DNA of 43,154 bases from CAIWAH01 sp043755815 (GTDB lineage Bacteria; Verrucomicrobiota; Verrucomicrobiia; Limisphaerales; UBA9464). Every line of letters begins with the position of its first letter. The first letter of the stretch is position 1. The position numbers and the translations under genes are program-made. The notes under the pieces were generated by a model that worked only from the letters and a program-made list of their open reading frames with translations, made no database searches and had not been told where the DNA came from. Location: the NCBI GenBank assembly GCA_043755815.1, contig JAYUSF010000230.1:1-43154 (forward strand), read 5' to 3'. Positions 8,357-16,462 of the stretch are shown piece after piece.

Positions 8357-9175
8357 CCTCTTCGCCCCCAAAGCCTGTTTTGGCGACAAGAACAGCGCGA
8401 TAAGGAAGAAGAGGCCCTGCAGCAGGACGATGCACGCACCCGTCGAACCATTGATGAAGAAGCTGATGTAAACGCCACCCAGGCATGAAGCTACCGCCGA
8501 CCCGATCGCCAGCAGCAGCATCCGCGAAAACCGGTCGGTCAGGAGATAGGCGAAGCAGCCGGGCGTCACGAGCATCGCCACGACAAGGATGATCCCCACG
8601 GCTTGCAGGGAGGCGACGATGGTGAGCGCAACCAATGACAGCAGGAGATAGTTCAGCCAGGTCGTGTTCAGCCCGATGCTGCGCGCATGCGCCGGATCAA
8701 AGCAGAACAGCAGCAGATCCTTCCTCAGGGCCAACGTGACCAGCAAGGTCACGCCACCGATGACGAGGGTCTGGATGATCTGGGCGGGCGGGATTCCCAG
8801 CAGGCTGCCGAACAGGATGTGGTTGAGGTGTTGGTCCGATTCAACCTTGGTAAACAGCACCAGCCCGAACGCGAACAGTCCGGTAAACACCACCCCCATC
8901 ACCGTATCTTCCTTCACCCGACTGTGACTTTTGATGAACCCGGTGCTGACCGCGCAGAAAAGCCCTGAACAGAACGCTCCGATCGCCAACGGAACGCCGG
9001 CGACGTGGGCGAGGACAATTCCCGGGAGCACGGCGTGGGAAATGGCATCCCCCATCAGCGACCAACCCTTGAGCACGAGGAAACACGAGAGCACGGCGCA
9101 CACGACCCCGACGACCGCACCCACGCCCAGCGCGGCGAGCATGAAGTCGTATTGGAATGGGGAGAGCCAGTTCAT
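8300..9175 (-). CDS. Mn/Fe ABC transporter permease, second subunit (ABC-3 family)
   Basis: A 291-residue permease of the ABC-3 (ZnuB/MntB/SitC-D) family with about eight membrane helices. It carries GWSLMGDAISHAVLPG, the conserved stretch after the second helix, and AMLVTPGCFAYLLTDRF near the C-terminus. The ATG at 9175 overlaps the stop of the preceding permease (ATGA), so translation is coupled. Two different permeases with one ATPase and one binding protein match the SitABCD/YtgABCD layout. The last 57 bp are antisense to the end of the DUF2142-like gene. Confidence 0.93.
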   Translation of the reverse strand: MNWLSPFQYDFMLAALGVGAVVGVVCAVLSCFLVLKGWSLMGDAISHAVLPGIVLAHVAGVPLAIGAFCSGLFCAVSTGFIKSHSRVKEDTVMGVVFTGLFAFGLVLFTKVESDQHLNHILFGSLLGIPPAQIIQTLVIGGVTLLVTLALRKDLLLFCFDPAHARSIGLNTTWLNYLLLSLVALTIVASLQAVGIILVVAMLVTPGCFAYLLTDRFSRMLLLAIGSAVASCLGGVYISFFINGSTGACIVLLQGLFFLIALFLSPKQALGAKRSKLSLNQRAQVGPVNEER

Positions 9176-10044
9176 GCCGGCCTCCCGAGGGAAGCTTGGA
9201 GCGCGTGCCGCCTCTTCGTGCGGTTCGCCAGGAGGCCATGTTTGGGCGCGAAAACCAGCGCCAGAACGAAGAGCACCGTCTGCAGGACGACGATGCAACC
9301 GCCGGTCGAACCGTCGAGAAAGTAACTGGCGTAAGCCCCGACCAACGACGTTCCGGTTCCCATCCCGGCCGCCAGCCAGAGCATCCGCCCGAAGCGATCA
9401 GTCAGCAGGTAGGCGGTCGCTCCCGGTGTCACGAGCATCGCCACCACGAGACTGGCGCCGACCGTTTGCATGGCCGCCACCGCAGTCGCCGCCAGGAGCG
9501 TGAGCAGGGTCAGGTTGAGGAGCCGCACATTCAATCCAAGGGCCAGGGCCTGGTTCGGATCGAAACAGAACAGAACCAGATCCCGCCACCGAAGCCCGAG
9601 CACGACGAGCGCAATCAGGGCGATGGCGACGACCTGGCGCACGTCGGAATCCGAAATGCCGAGGATGTTTCCGAAGACAATGGTCTTGAGGCTGACATTG
9701 CTTGGGAAGAGCGAGATCAGCAGCAGTCCTGCCGCGAAGAAGGTGGTGAAGACGACCCCGATGACCGCGTCTTCGCGCAGCTGCGTCTTGGTCCTCACAA
9801 AGCCCATCCCTAGGGCGGCCAGGATGCCTGTGAAGAAGGCGCCCAAGGCGAACGGCGCACCGGCGAGGTAGGCCAGCACCACCCCGGGCACGACGGCATG
9901 TGAGAGGGCGTCGCCCATGAGCGACCAGCCCTTCAGCGTGACAAAGCACGACAGAAAACCGCAGACGCAGCCGATGAGCGCGCTCACCCACATCGCCCGG
10001 AGCATGTAGTCGTAGTGGAACGGGACGGCGAGCTGCTCCATCAT
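9172..10044 (-). CDS. Mn/Fe ABC transporter permease, first subunit (ABC-3 family)
   Basis: A 290-residue integral membrane protein of the ABC-3 family, paralogous to the next gene. It has GWSLMGDALSHAVVPGVVL after the second helix and AMLVTPGATAYLLTDRFGR near the end. With its partner it should form the inner-membrane channel that moves the metal delivered by the binding lipoprotein. It starts inside the ATPase gene (4-nt overlap at 10041-10044) and ends overlapping the second permease by 4 nt. Confidence 0.93.
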   Translation of the reverse strand: MMEQLAVPFHYDYMLRAMWVSALIGCVCGFLSCFVTLKGWSLMGDALSHAVVPGVVLAYLAGAPFALGAFFTGILAALGMGFVRTKTQLREDAVIGVVFTTFFAAGLLLISLFPSNVSLKTIVFGNILGISDSDVRQVVAIALIALVVLGLRWRDLVLFCFDPNQALALGLNVRLLNLTLLTLLAATAVAAMQTVGASLVVAMLVTPGATAYLLTDRFGRMLWLAAGMGTGTSLVGAYASYFLDGSTGGCIVVLQTVLFVLALVFAPKHGLLANRTKRRHALQASLGRPA

Positions 10045-10958
10045 TCGTCATCCTCCTGCTCCGCCCGCTGCTTTACCACGTCTTCGCGGCCGCTGCGCTG
10101 GCTGTATTCCACGTGTCCATCTTTACCGAAAACCAGCGGACGCTCGTCATCGGTCAGCACCGTGACGGCCCGGCCGTCGTGCTTCTGGATCGTGGATTCG
10201 TCGAACCGGAAGCGCCGGAGCACGCCGCCGAAAGCGAGGGCGAGGTTCTGCTCTGTAAACACCTCCGACGTCGGTCCGGCCGCGAGCACGGTTCGATTGA
10301 TGATCACCGTATGGTCGCAGAATTCCGGCACGGAGCCGAGGTTGTGGGTCGAGACGAGCATGATGTGTCCGGCCGCGCGGAGTTCCCGTAGCAGGTCGAC
10401 GATCGCGGCCTCGGTCTTTACATCCACGCCGGTGAAGGGTTCATCCAGCAGGATGACGCGACCTTGCTGCGCCAGTGCCCGGGCAAGGAACACGCGCTTC
10501 TTCTGTCCGCCGGACAGTTCACCGATCTGCCGATCCCGGAACTCCCACATCTGCACGCGCCGAAGACTTTCCTCGACCAGGCGACGGTCCTCGGCCCGCG
10601 GAACCCGGAGAAAGCTCATGTAACCGTAACGGCCCATCATCACGACATCGCCGACACTCACCGGGAATGACCAATCGACCTCCTCGGCCTGCGGCACATA
10701 GGCGACCCAGTTGCGGCGTTGGGCCATGGCGATGGTCTCGCCGGCGATCCGCACACTGCCCTTCGCCGGCTTCAGAAAACCCATGATGGTCTTGAAGAGG
10801 GTGGACTTGCCGCTGCCATTAATGCCGACCAGCGCGCAAATCGATCCGGCATGGAGACGAAACGTTGCGTCGTGGACGGCCACCGTCCCGTTGTTGTAGC
10901 TCACGGTCACATCCGTGACCTGAACGTCGAGTTCCCGAACGCCGGCGACGGGGTTCAT
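10041..10958 (-). CDS. Mn/Fe ABC transporter ATP-binding protein
   Basis: A 305-residue ABC ATPase with Walker A GINGSGKST (about residues 43-51), signature LSGGQKKRVFLARAL, Walker B VILLDEPFTGVD and switch His in STHNLG. It resembles MntB/SitB/ZnuC ATPases that energise metal uptake. A C-terminal tail of about 60 residues, rich in charged residues (ending RAEQEDDE), exceeds the usual 240-250 residue length; its role is unknown. The ATG overlaps the stop of the binding-protein gene by 4 nt. Confidence 0.95.
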   Translation of the reverse strand: MNPVAGVRELDVQVTDVTVSYNNGTVAVHDATFRLHAGSICALVGINGSGKSTLFKTIMGFLKPAKGSVRIAGETIAMAQRRNWVAYVPQAEEVDWSFPVSVGDVVMMGRYGYMSFLRVPRAEDRRLVEESLRRVQMWEFRDRQIGELSGGQKKRVFLARALAQQGRVILLDEPFTGVDVKTEAAIVDLLRELRAAGHIMLVSTHNLGSVPEFCDHTVIINRTVLAAGPTSEVFTEQNLALAFGGVLRRFRFDESTIQKHDGRAVTVLTDDERPLVFGKDGHVEYSQRSGREDVVKQRAEQEDDE

Positions 10959-11866
10959 GGTCCGAAAAAGCCCTTCACGATGGTGGCGGCGTTGTATTCC
11001 AAAAGCTTCAGGTAGGTGGGTGCCGGACCGTCCGGCGGGGTGAGCGAATCCACGTAGAGAACGCCCCCGTAGCGGGCCCCCGCTTCCTTCGCGACCTGCC
11101 GCATCGGTTTGTCGGAGATGGTGCTCTCGCTAAAGACCACGGGAATGCGGTTGGCGCGCACGGAATCCACCACCTTGCGGACCTGCTGGGGGGTGCCTTC
11201 CTCGTCGGCGTTCACCGGCCAAAGGTAGAGTTCCTTCAACCCATAATTCCGGATGAGGTAGGAAAACGCCCCTTCGCTACTGACCAACCAACGGCGTTCT
11301 TCGGGAATCTCCGCAAGCTTCTTCCGGATGGGCTCATCAATCGCCCGCAGCTTCGCCGAGTAGGCGGCGGCGTTGGCGCCGTAGGCGGCGGCGTTGGCCG
11401 GGTCCAGTTTAACGAGGGCCCTCCGGATATTCTCCACGTAGATAACGGCGTTGGCCGGGGACATCCAACTGTGCGGATTGGGTTTCCCGCTGTAGGGCCC
11501 CTCGCTGATGCCCATCGGCTCGATCCCTTCCGTGAGCGTCGCGGTGGGAACCGATTTCACGTTCCCGAAGAACTTCTCGAACCAACGCTCCAGGCCAAAA
11601 CCGTTCCACAGCACCAGGTCGGCGGACTGCGCCTTCACGATGTCAAGCGGGGTCGGTTCGTATTCGTGGATCTCCGCCCCTGGTTTGGTGATGGATTCCA
11701 CAACGGCGTTGGTGCCCGCCACATTTTGCGCCATGTCCTGAATGATGGTGAAGGTGGTGAGAATCCGCCTGGAACCCGAACGTTGCGCGCTCCCGGCGGG
11801 CTTGCAGGCAGGCAGAAGAAGGAGCGTGAACAGGAGCAATCCTAACCGAAGCAGGCTTTGGGGCAT
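10955..11866 (-). CDS. Manganese/iron-binding lipoprotein of ABC transporter (MntA/SitA/PsaA-like)
   Basis: A 303-residue cluster A-I solute-binding protein. The hydrophobic signal ends LLLLPAC, a lipobox. The four metal ligands known from PsaA-type proteins are all present in context: His in EIHEYEPTP, His in NPHSWMSP, Glu in SSEGAFSYLI and Asp in YVDSLTPP. A Glu/Asp pair with two His favours Mn2+ or Fe2+ over Zn2+ (zinc homologues use three His and lack this set). The ATG at 11866 is chosen for the signal peptide; a TTG at 12019 would add about 50 improbable residues. First gene of the importer operon, divergent from the MntR-like regulator. Confidence 0.94.
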   Translation of the reverse strand: MPQSLLRLGLLLFTLLLLPACKPAGSAQRSGSRRILTTFTIIQDMAQNVAGTNAVVESITKPGAEIHEYEPTPLDIVKAQSADLVLWNGFGLERWFEKFFGNVKSVPTATLTEGIEPMGISEGPYSGKPNPHSWMSPANAVIYVENIRRALVKLDPANAAAYGANAAAYSAKLRAIDEPIRKKLAEIPEERRWLVSSEGAFSYLIRNYGLKELYLWPVNADEEGTPQQVRKVVDSVRANRIPVVFSESTISDKPMRQVAKEAGARYGGVLYVDSLTPPDGPAPTYLKLLEYNAATIVKGFFGP

Positions 11867-12044
11867 CAGCGTCCAATCGCACCTACAGCCGCGGGAACTG
11901 GGAGAAAGCGGGTTCAAGAACGCCGACTGTCCGTTGCGCGACCCGCCTGGAATCCAAGAATCCGAGTGCCGGCTGGCGCGCGAGGAACAAAAAGAAAGAC
12001 CGAATTCCATATAGGGCAAGATGGATGCACGCAGAGGTTGAAGT

Positions 12045-12078
12045 CAAAGCATTTGTTTTTACCTTAAAACATTTTGTC
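12045..12078. promoter_or_regulatory. Tandem candidate operator for the MntR-like regulator
   Basis: Two related AT-rich words, CAAAGCATTTGTTTTT (12045-12060) and TAAAACATTTTGT (12066-12078), lie about 20 bp apart in the divergent region between the Mn/Fe importer and its regulator. The second shares AAACATTTTGT exactly with the site upstream of the outer-membrane protein at 4252-4262. Position and the AT-rich character in a GC-rich genome suggest the binding site of the DtxR/MntR protein encoded next door. Confidence 0.5.
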
Positions 12079-12121
12079 TCCGAACAAACTTAACTTGGCC
12101 TCGCGACTGGGGGGCTGCTAA

Positions 12122-12583
12122 ATGCTTCTCGTGCCCGCCGAAGAGAGCTCCCCGAATCCGCACCGCTCCGAATCCACCGAGGATCATCTGGAGAGGATTC
12201 ACGAATTGGTCGAGGCGAAGGGCTACGCCCGGGTCACTGACATCGCCGAGGCGCTGGGGTTGAGCCGTTCGACGGTTTCCAACATGGTGCGGCGGCTCGC
12301 CGCCCGCGGCTTCGTGAATTACGAGCGTTATCGCGGGTTTACGCTGACGGCGGCGGGGCGCGAGGTGGCGATGACGATCAAGGCGAGGCATCGCACCCTG
12401 AGCGACCTGTTCGGGTTGCTCGGCCTGGCGCCATCGACCATCAGCGAGGAAGTGGACGAGATCGAACACCACTTTCGCCCGCAGACCCTCGCCCTGTTCT
12501 CTTCGCTCGTGCGGTTTTGGCAGCACCACCCGGAGGCTTTGCGCACGTTTCTGAAGTTTCACCGCCGCTCAAACGCGGAATGA
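12122..12583 (+). CDS. mntR: MntR-type metal-dependent transcriptional regulator (DtxR family)
   Basis: A 153-residue DtxR-family regulator without the C-terminal SH3 domain, as in Bacillus MntR. The winged helix covers residues about 20-85 (GYARVTDIAEALGLSRSTVS) and the dimerisation/metal domain the rest. From memory it aligns without gaps to B. subtilis MntR, placing the six metal ligands at D21, E24, H90, D112, E115 and H116. All match except the fourth, which is Glu99 in Bacillus and Asp here. It probably represses the divergent importer when Mn2+ is plentiful, and perhaps the barrel protein at 3.3-4.2 kb. A G-rich stretch a few bases before the ATG may be the ribosome binding site. Confidence 0.93.
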   Translation: MLLVPAEESSPNPHRSESTEDHLERIHELVEAKGYARVTDIAEALGLSRSTVSNMVRRLAARGFVNYERYRGFTLTAAGREVAMTIKARHRTLSDLFGLLGLAPSTISEEVDEIEHHFRPQTLALFSSLVRFWQHHPEALRTFLKFHRRSNAE

Positions 12584-12720
12584 CTGAACAGGCCCGCGCC
12601 GGTTTCCGTCCCCCACCGCGGCGTCCACGTGCTCTACGGCTCGAAAGGCTTTGACCCTTCCCCAGCCCAGGTCTAAATCGGAGCCGCGCGTTGGAAGATT
12701 TTATCGGAAGAGACAGCCAA

Positions 12721-13455
12721 ATGAATTTCATAGCCGGCCTGCTGGCCGTTGCGGGTCCGCAAAAGCTCTCTCTGTTGGAGATCTGGGACCAGGCCACCAT
12801 TGAGGCCAAGATCATCATCGTCGTGCTGATGATCTTTTCCGTTTTCGCCTGGTCCGTCATGGGCTCAAAGGCCGTGCAGATGCAGCGGGCGCGCAAGCTG
12901 AACCACTATTTCGACGCGGAATTCCGCGGTCAGACCTCGGTGCTTGGCATCTTTGACCGGCGCCTGGAAGTGGAGGGTTGCCCGCTCTTCGGGGTCTACA
13001 AGGACGGCTGCAGCGAACTCGATTCCCGCCTGAAACAGCCCGACGGTTCGCGCAAGCAGCATCTTTCAATCAAGAGCATTGAGCACATCAAGCGCTCGCT
13101 TGAGGGTGCGGTCGCCCGGGAGGCGCTCCGGCTCGAATCCGGGCTGATCCTGTTGGCGATCGCGGTCAGCGGAGCACCCTTCATGGGGCTGCTCGGCACC
13201 GTCTGGGGGGTGATGGACGCCTTCGGCGGCGTCGCCAAGGCAGCGATGCTCGGTGCCCGCCCGGACCTCACCTTCATGGCGCCCGGCGTGGCAGCCGCCC
13301 TGATCACCACCGTGGCCGGGCTTTTGGTGGCCATCCCCTCGATGTTTGGCTACAACTGGCTCGTTCACCAACTGCGGGCCCAAACGGTCGAACTGGACAA
13401 TTTCGCCCAGATGCTGGCGTCGCGGATGGAGACTGAGTTCCTCAAGGACGACTGA
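12721..13455 (+). CDS. tolQ: TolQ/ExbB-family proton channel
   Basis: A 244-residue MotA/TolQ/ExbB proton channel. One membrane helix near residues 30-50 (AKIIIVVLMIFSVFAWSVM) is followed by a cytoplasmic loop, then two C-terminal helices containing GAPFMGLLGTVWGVMDAF and APGVAAALITTVAGLLVAIP, the hallmark signature with the conserved Thr/Gly. With TolR it uses the proton gradient to energise the envelope-spanning TolA-Pal connection. The ATG at 12721 is preferred, with GGAAGAGA about 10 bp upstream; a TTG at 12691 is also open. First gene of the Tol-Pal operon. Confidence 0.93.
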   Translation: MNFIAGLLAVAGPQKLSLLEIWDQATIEAKIIIVVLMIFSVFAWSVMGSKAVQMQRARKLNHYFDAEFRGQTSVLGIFDRRLEVEGCPLFGVYKDGCSELDSRLKQPDGSRKQHLSIKSIEHIKRSLEGAVAREALRLESGLILLAIAVSGAPFMGLLGTVWGVMDAFGGVAKAAMLGARPDLTFMAPGVAAALITTVAGLLVAIPSMFGYNWLVHQLRAQTVELDNFAQMLASRMETEFLKDD

Positions 13456-13468
13456 CCGCCAGCCAGCC

Positions 13469-13810
13469 ATGCAAAACGATTTGCCCGAATCCCCCCGGCA
13501 ATCCGACAGCGCGAAGGCCACCCTATGCGTCAAGTGCGAGCATCTGTGCGACCCTGCCCTCGAACGCTGCGATCGCTGTGGCGGGCATCTTTACATCATC
13601 TGCTCCCAATGTGGATTCAAGAACGCCCGGGTCATCTCCCGCTGCGAAAAATGCCGGCATCGCCTGCACAAGACGGTGAAGGACCGGGTGCGCTCGGGCG
13701 GGTCGACCCACGTCAACCTGCTGTATTATGCGGCGGCCGTCCTGATCATCGTGACGGCCGCCGGTTTGGTCATCTGGCTTGCCGACGTCTCGCTGCCCCG
13801 GCTTTGGTAA
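13469..13810 (+). CDS. Double zinc-ribbon membrane protein inside the tol-pal operon
   Basis: A 113-residue protein with four CxxC pairs (CVKC at 20-23, CDRC at 34-37, CSQC at 45-48, CEKC at 59-62), forming two zinc ribbons, followed by a basic linker and one C-terminal membrane helix (about residues 84-105, YYAAAVLIIVTAAGLVIWLA). The ribbons should face the cytoplasm. It starts 13 bp after tolQ and ends 1 bp before tolR, so it is clearly part of the operon, yet it has no counterpart in classical tol-pal operons. No function is known; a role in assembly or regulation of the TolQR motor is inferred from position only. Confidence 0.85.
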   Translation: MQNDLPESPRQSDSAKATLCVKCEHLCDPALERCDRCGGHLYIICSQCGFKNARVISRCEKCRHRLHKTVKDRVRSGGSTHVNLLYYAAAVLIIVTAAGLVIWLADVSLPRLW

Positions 13811-13811
13811 C

Positions 13812-14231
13812 ATGCGACGATTCTCCCAGCGCAATCAGTTGGTGACGTTGAACGAAATCAACATCACTCCGTTGCTCGACCTCGCGTTCGTGCTGCTGAT
13901 CATCTTCATCATCACCACCCCCCTGCTGGAGGGCAGCATCGACCTGAAACTGCCGGCCGGGGGCAGCACCAAGACGCTTGCCAGGCGCAGTGACATCGTT
14001 TCGGTCGAAGTCGATGCCCGGGGCAACTACCGGATCAACGGGAAGCCACTTCCAACCGCGGCTGCCCTGGAACGCGGACTGGTGGATTCCTACCGGAAGA
14101 ACACCAATCTGGTCATCGAGATCCGGGCGCCGGCCGACGGCCTCTACCGGTGGCCGGTCGCCATCCTGGACATGTGCCAGCGCAATGGGATCACGCGCTT
14201 CAAGCTGAACACTGACGATCCTCGCCGTTAA
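13812..14231 (+). CDS. tolR: TolR/ExbD-family protein
   Basis: A 139-residue ExbD/TolR protein. After a short cytoplasmic N-terminus comes NEINITPLLDLAFVLLIIFI, with the conserved membrane Asp (in PLLDLAF) that carries protons in the TolQR channel. The periplasmic domain follows (VSVEVDARGNYRINGKPL). It should form the rotor/stator unit with TolQ. The ATG at 13812 is directly after the stop of the zinc-ribbon gene. Confidence 0.93.
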   Translation: MRRFSQRNQLVTLNEINITPLLDLAFVLLIIFIITTPLLEGSIDLKLPAGGSTKTLARRSDIVSVEVDARGNYRINGKPLPTAAALERGLVDSYRKNTNLVIEIRAPADGLYRWPVAILDMCQRNGITRFKLNTDDPRR

Positions 14232-14232
14232 G

Positions 14233-15252
14233 ATGGACCGCACCCAAAAACGCTGCCTGATTGGTTCCGTGTTCCTCCACGGGACGCTTCTGGCCGTGCT
14301 GGTGGCGGGAGCGGCCTTTGCGCCGAAGCCAGAGGTTCCCAGCGTTCCGTTTCTGGAGTTGCTGCCAACGGACCTGAAATTGACCGACGGTGACAAGATT
14401 GGCGGCGGCAATCCGAATGCAAAGCCTCCCGCACCCCAGGCCTCGCAGCCACGGCTTGATCCAATCGCCGTTCCGCCTCCGGAAAAGATACCCCCGGTGA
14501 AGGCACCAACCACCGAACCCAAACCACCAAAAGCTCCCCGGCCGGAACCGGAGAAGCCAGAAAAACCAACCCCACCCAAGCCGGAAAAGCCCCATCAAAA
14601 GGCTCCTGAGGTCTCAAAAGACAAGCAGCCGGACAAGGCGCAGGACCTCGACGAGACGCGCCCCGCGAAACCGCTCCCCAAGAAGCCGGCGGTTCAGTTG
14701 GCGGACCGCAAATCGAAGCGGCCCACGGACGCCGAAGAAGAGGCCCAGAAGGAACGCGCCGCCGCCGCCGCGGAAAAACGGGAGGCGAACGAACGCCGGG
14801 AGCGCGACGAACGAGACGAGGCCGATCGACGCAATCAGGCCATCGAGGCGGCGAACGCCTCCCGCCGGGACTTGGCCAACCGGCTCCGTTCAGGCGCCAC
14901 TTCGATTTCTCAGGGCGTCGGCACCTCTACGACCATCGAAATGCCGGGGCCCGGCGGACAGGCCTATGGTCCCTACATCTCCTACCTTGGCCTGTTCTAC
15001 CGCGAACGTTGGAAAAGTCCCCGTTCCTCCTCCCGCTCCAAAGCCTACGTCGGGGCGAGCGTCGAGATCGCCAAGGACGGCACCGTCCTCGATTGGAAAA
15101 TCACCGATTCCAGCGGCATCCGCGAAGTGGACGACTCCGTCCGTGAAGTGCTGAAGCGCTATTCCAAACTGCGGGCCCTGCCCGAAACCACCACCGACCC
15201 AAAACGACTTTTCACGATCCAGTTCCGTCTCGACGCCGATTCCACCCTATGA
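14233..15252 (+). CDS. TolA/TonB-like energy-transducing protein
   Basis: A 339-residue protein with one N-terminal membrane helix (about residues 9-28), a long Pro/Lys/Glu-rich region (about 55-150, repeated KPEKP-type units), a highly charged Glu/Arg/Ala helix-forming stretch (about 165-215) and a TonB/TolA-like C-terminal domain (about 235-339; KSPRSSSRSKAYVGASVEIA, DGTVLDWKITDSSG). It would link the TolQR motor in the inner membrane to Pal/TolB at the outer membrane. Position between tolR and tolB favours the TolA role, although the C-terminus looks more TonB-like. It overlaps tolB by 4 nt. Confidence 0.85.
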   Translation: MDRTQKRCLIGSVFLHGTLLAVLVAGAAFAPKPEVPSVPFLELLPTDLKLTDGDKIGGGNPNAKPPAPQASQPRLDPIAVPPPEKIPPVKAPTTEPKPPKAPRPEPEKPEKPTPPKPEKPHQKAPEVSKDKQPDKAQDLDETRPAKPLPKKPAVQLADRKSKRPTDAEEEAQKERAAAAAEKREANERRERDERDEADRRNQAIEAANASRRDLANRLRSGATSISQGVGTSTTIEMPGPGGQAYGPYISYLGLFYRERWKSPRSSSRSKAYVGASVEIAKDGTVLDWKITDSSGIREVDDSVREVLKRYSKLRALPETTTDPKRLFTIQFRLDADSTL

Positions 15253-16442
15253 AGTTCAGCACCGTTCCGTCCGCCCTCCTCGCCTTGGCCTATCTGCTCC
15301 TGCCAATGCCCGCGCTCGCCGCCCAAACCGGCAACGCCGACATCGTGGTAACTAAGGCGACCACGAAGACCATTCCCATCGCCATCACCGGCTTTTCCCG
15401 GGAGGCCCAGGCCATTCTGGAATTCGATCTGACGGTCACCGGTTTTGAAGTTCGCGCCAGCAACCCGCAATACACGCTCACCGGCGCCCCGGGAGGAGAC
15501 GTGAAAGGCACGCTCACTGACACGGGCAACCAGCAGGCTCTCTTTGCCCGGGTCTATCCCGGTGGCACCGCCCGCACCCAGGCCCACGCGCTGGCCGACG
15601 ATGTCGTAAAGGCAATCACCGGCACCCCCGGGATCGCGCGGACGAAGATCGCTTACAAGCTGGCCACTGGAAAGCGCAACCAGCTCGGCCAGAACGTTTC
15701 GGAAATCTACGTCGCAGACTATGACGGGGAAAACGCAGTCCAACTCACCGAGGACGATTCCATCGTCGCCGCGCCCTCCTGGGTTCCCGGCAACCTCCGG
15801 CTGTTTTATGCCAGCTACCGCGCCGGTTCCGGTCCGGCCATCTGTTCGCACGACCTACGGACCGGAAACCGCAACGTGGTTGCCGCCTACGCCGGCAGCA
15901 ACATCAGTCCATCCGTGTCTCCTGACGGCTCAAAACTGGCCATGATCCTGAGCAAATCCGGTAGCCCCGACCTGTGGGTTTCCAATCTCGACGGGAGCGG
16001 CCTGAAGCAATTGACCCGAACCAAGGGCGCCGAGGCCTCGCCCACTTGGTCTCCAGACGGCAGGACCATTTGCTTCGTCTCCGATGATGGCGGTCGTCCG
16101 TCCCTCTACACCGTTCCGGCGGGCGGCGGGGAAATGAGCCGGCTAAAGACCGGCGGCGTGGTGCACTGCACCGAGCCCGATTGGTCTCCCGACGGCAAAT
16201 GGATCGCGTTTACCCGCAGTGCCGGTGAATTCACCATTTATGTCGTGCCGGCTTCGGGCGGCGACGCCAAGGCCATCACCGCCGGTGAAGATCCCTCTTG
16301 GGCGCCCAATTCCCGGACCATGGCGTTTACCCGGGGCCGGCCCGGCTCAAGGAAACTGTCGCTGCTTGACGTGCCCACTGGCCGCGTAAAGGATGTCGCG
16401 AAGGTGTCGGGTAACTGCTCCCAGCCCAGTTGGGGCAGGTAA
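15249..16442 (+). CDS. tolB: TolB periplasmic beta-propeller
   Basis: A 397-residue TolB with a signal peptide (cleavage near ALAAQ), an N-terminal alpha/beta domain (to about residue 160), then propeller blades: PSVSPDGSKLAMILS, PTWSPDGRTICFVSD, PDWSPDGKWIAFTRS and WAPNSRTMAFTR. TolB binds Pal and TolA in the periplasm. The segment KIAYKLATGKRNQLGQNVSE joining the two domains is typical. Its ATG overlaps the stop of the upstream TolA/TonB gene (ATGA). Confidence 0.95.
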   Translation: MKFSTVPSALLALAYLLLPMPALAAQTGNADIVVTKATTKTIPIAITGFSREAQAILEFDLTVTGFEVRASNPQYTLTGAPGGDVKGTLTDTGNQQALFARVYPGGTARTQAHALADDVVKAITGTPGIARTKIAYKLATGKRNQLGQNVSEIYVADYDGENAVQLTEDDSIVAAPSWVPGNLRLFYASYRAGSGPAICSHDLRTGNRNVVAAYAGSNISPSVSPDGSKLAMILSKSGSPDLWVSNLDGSGLKQLTRTKGAEASPTWSPDGRTICFVSDDGGRPSLYTVPAGGGEMSRLKTGGVVHCTEPDWSPDGKWIAFTRSAGEFTIYVVPASGGDAKAITAGEDPSWAPNSRTMAFTRGRPGSRKLSLLDVPTGRVKDVAKVSGNCSQPSWGR

Positions 16443-16462
16443 ACTGCACCTCAGGATTCCGT

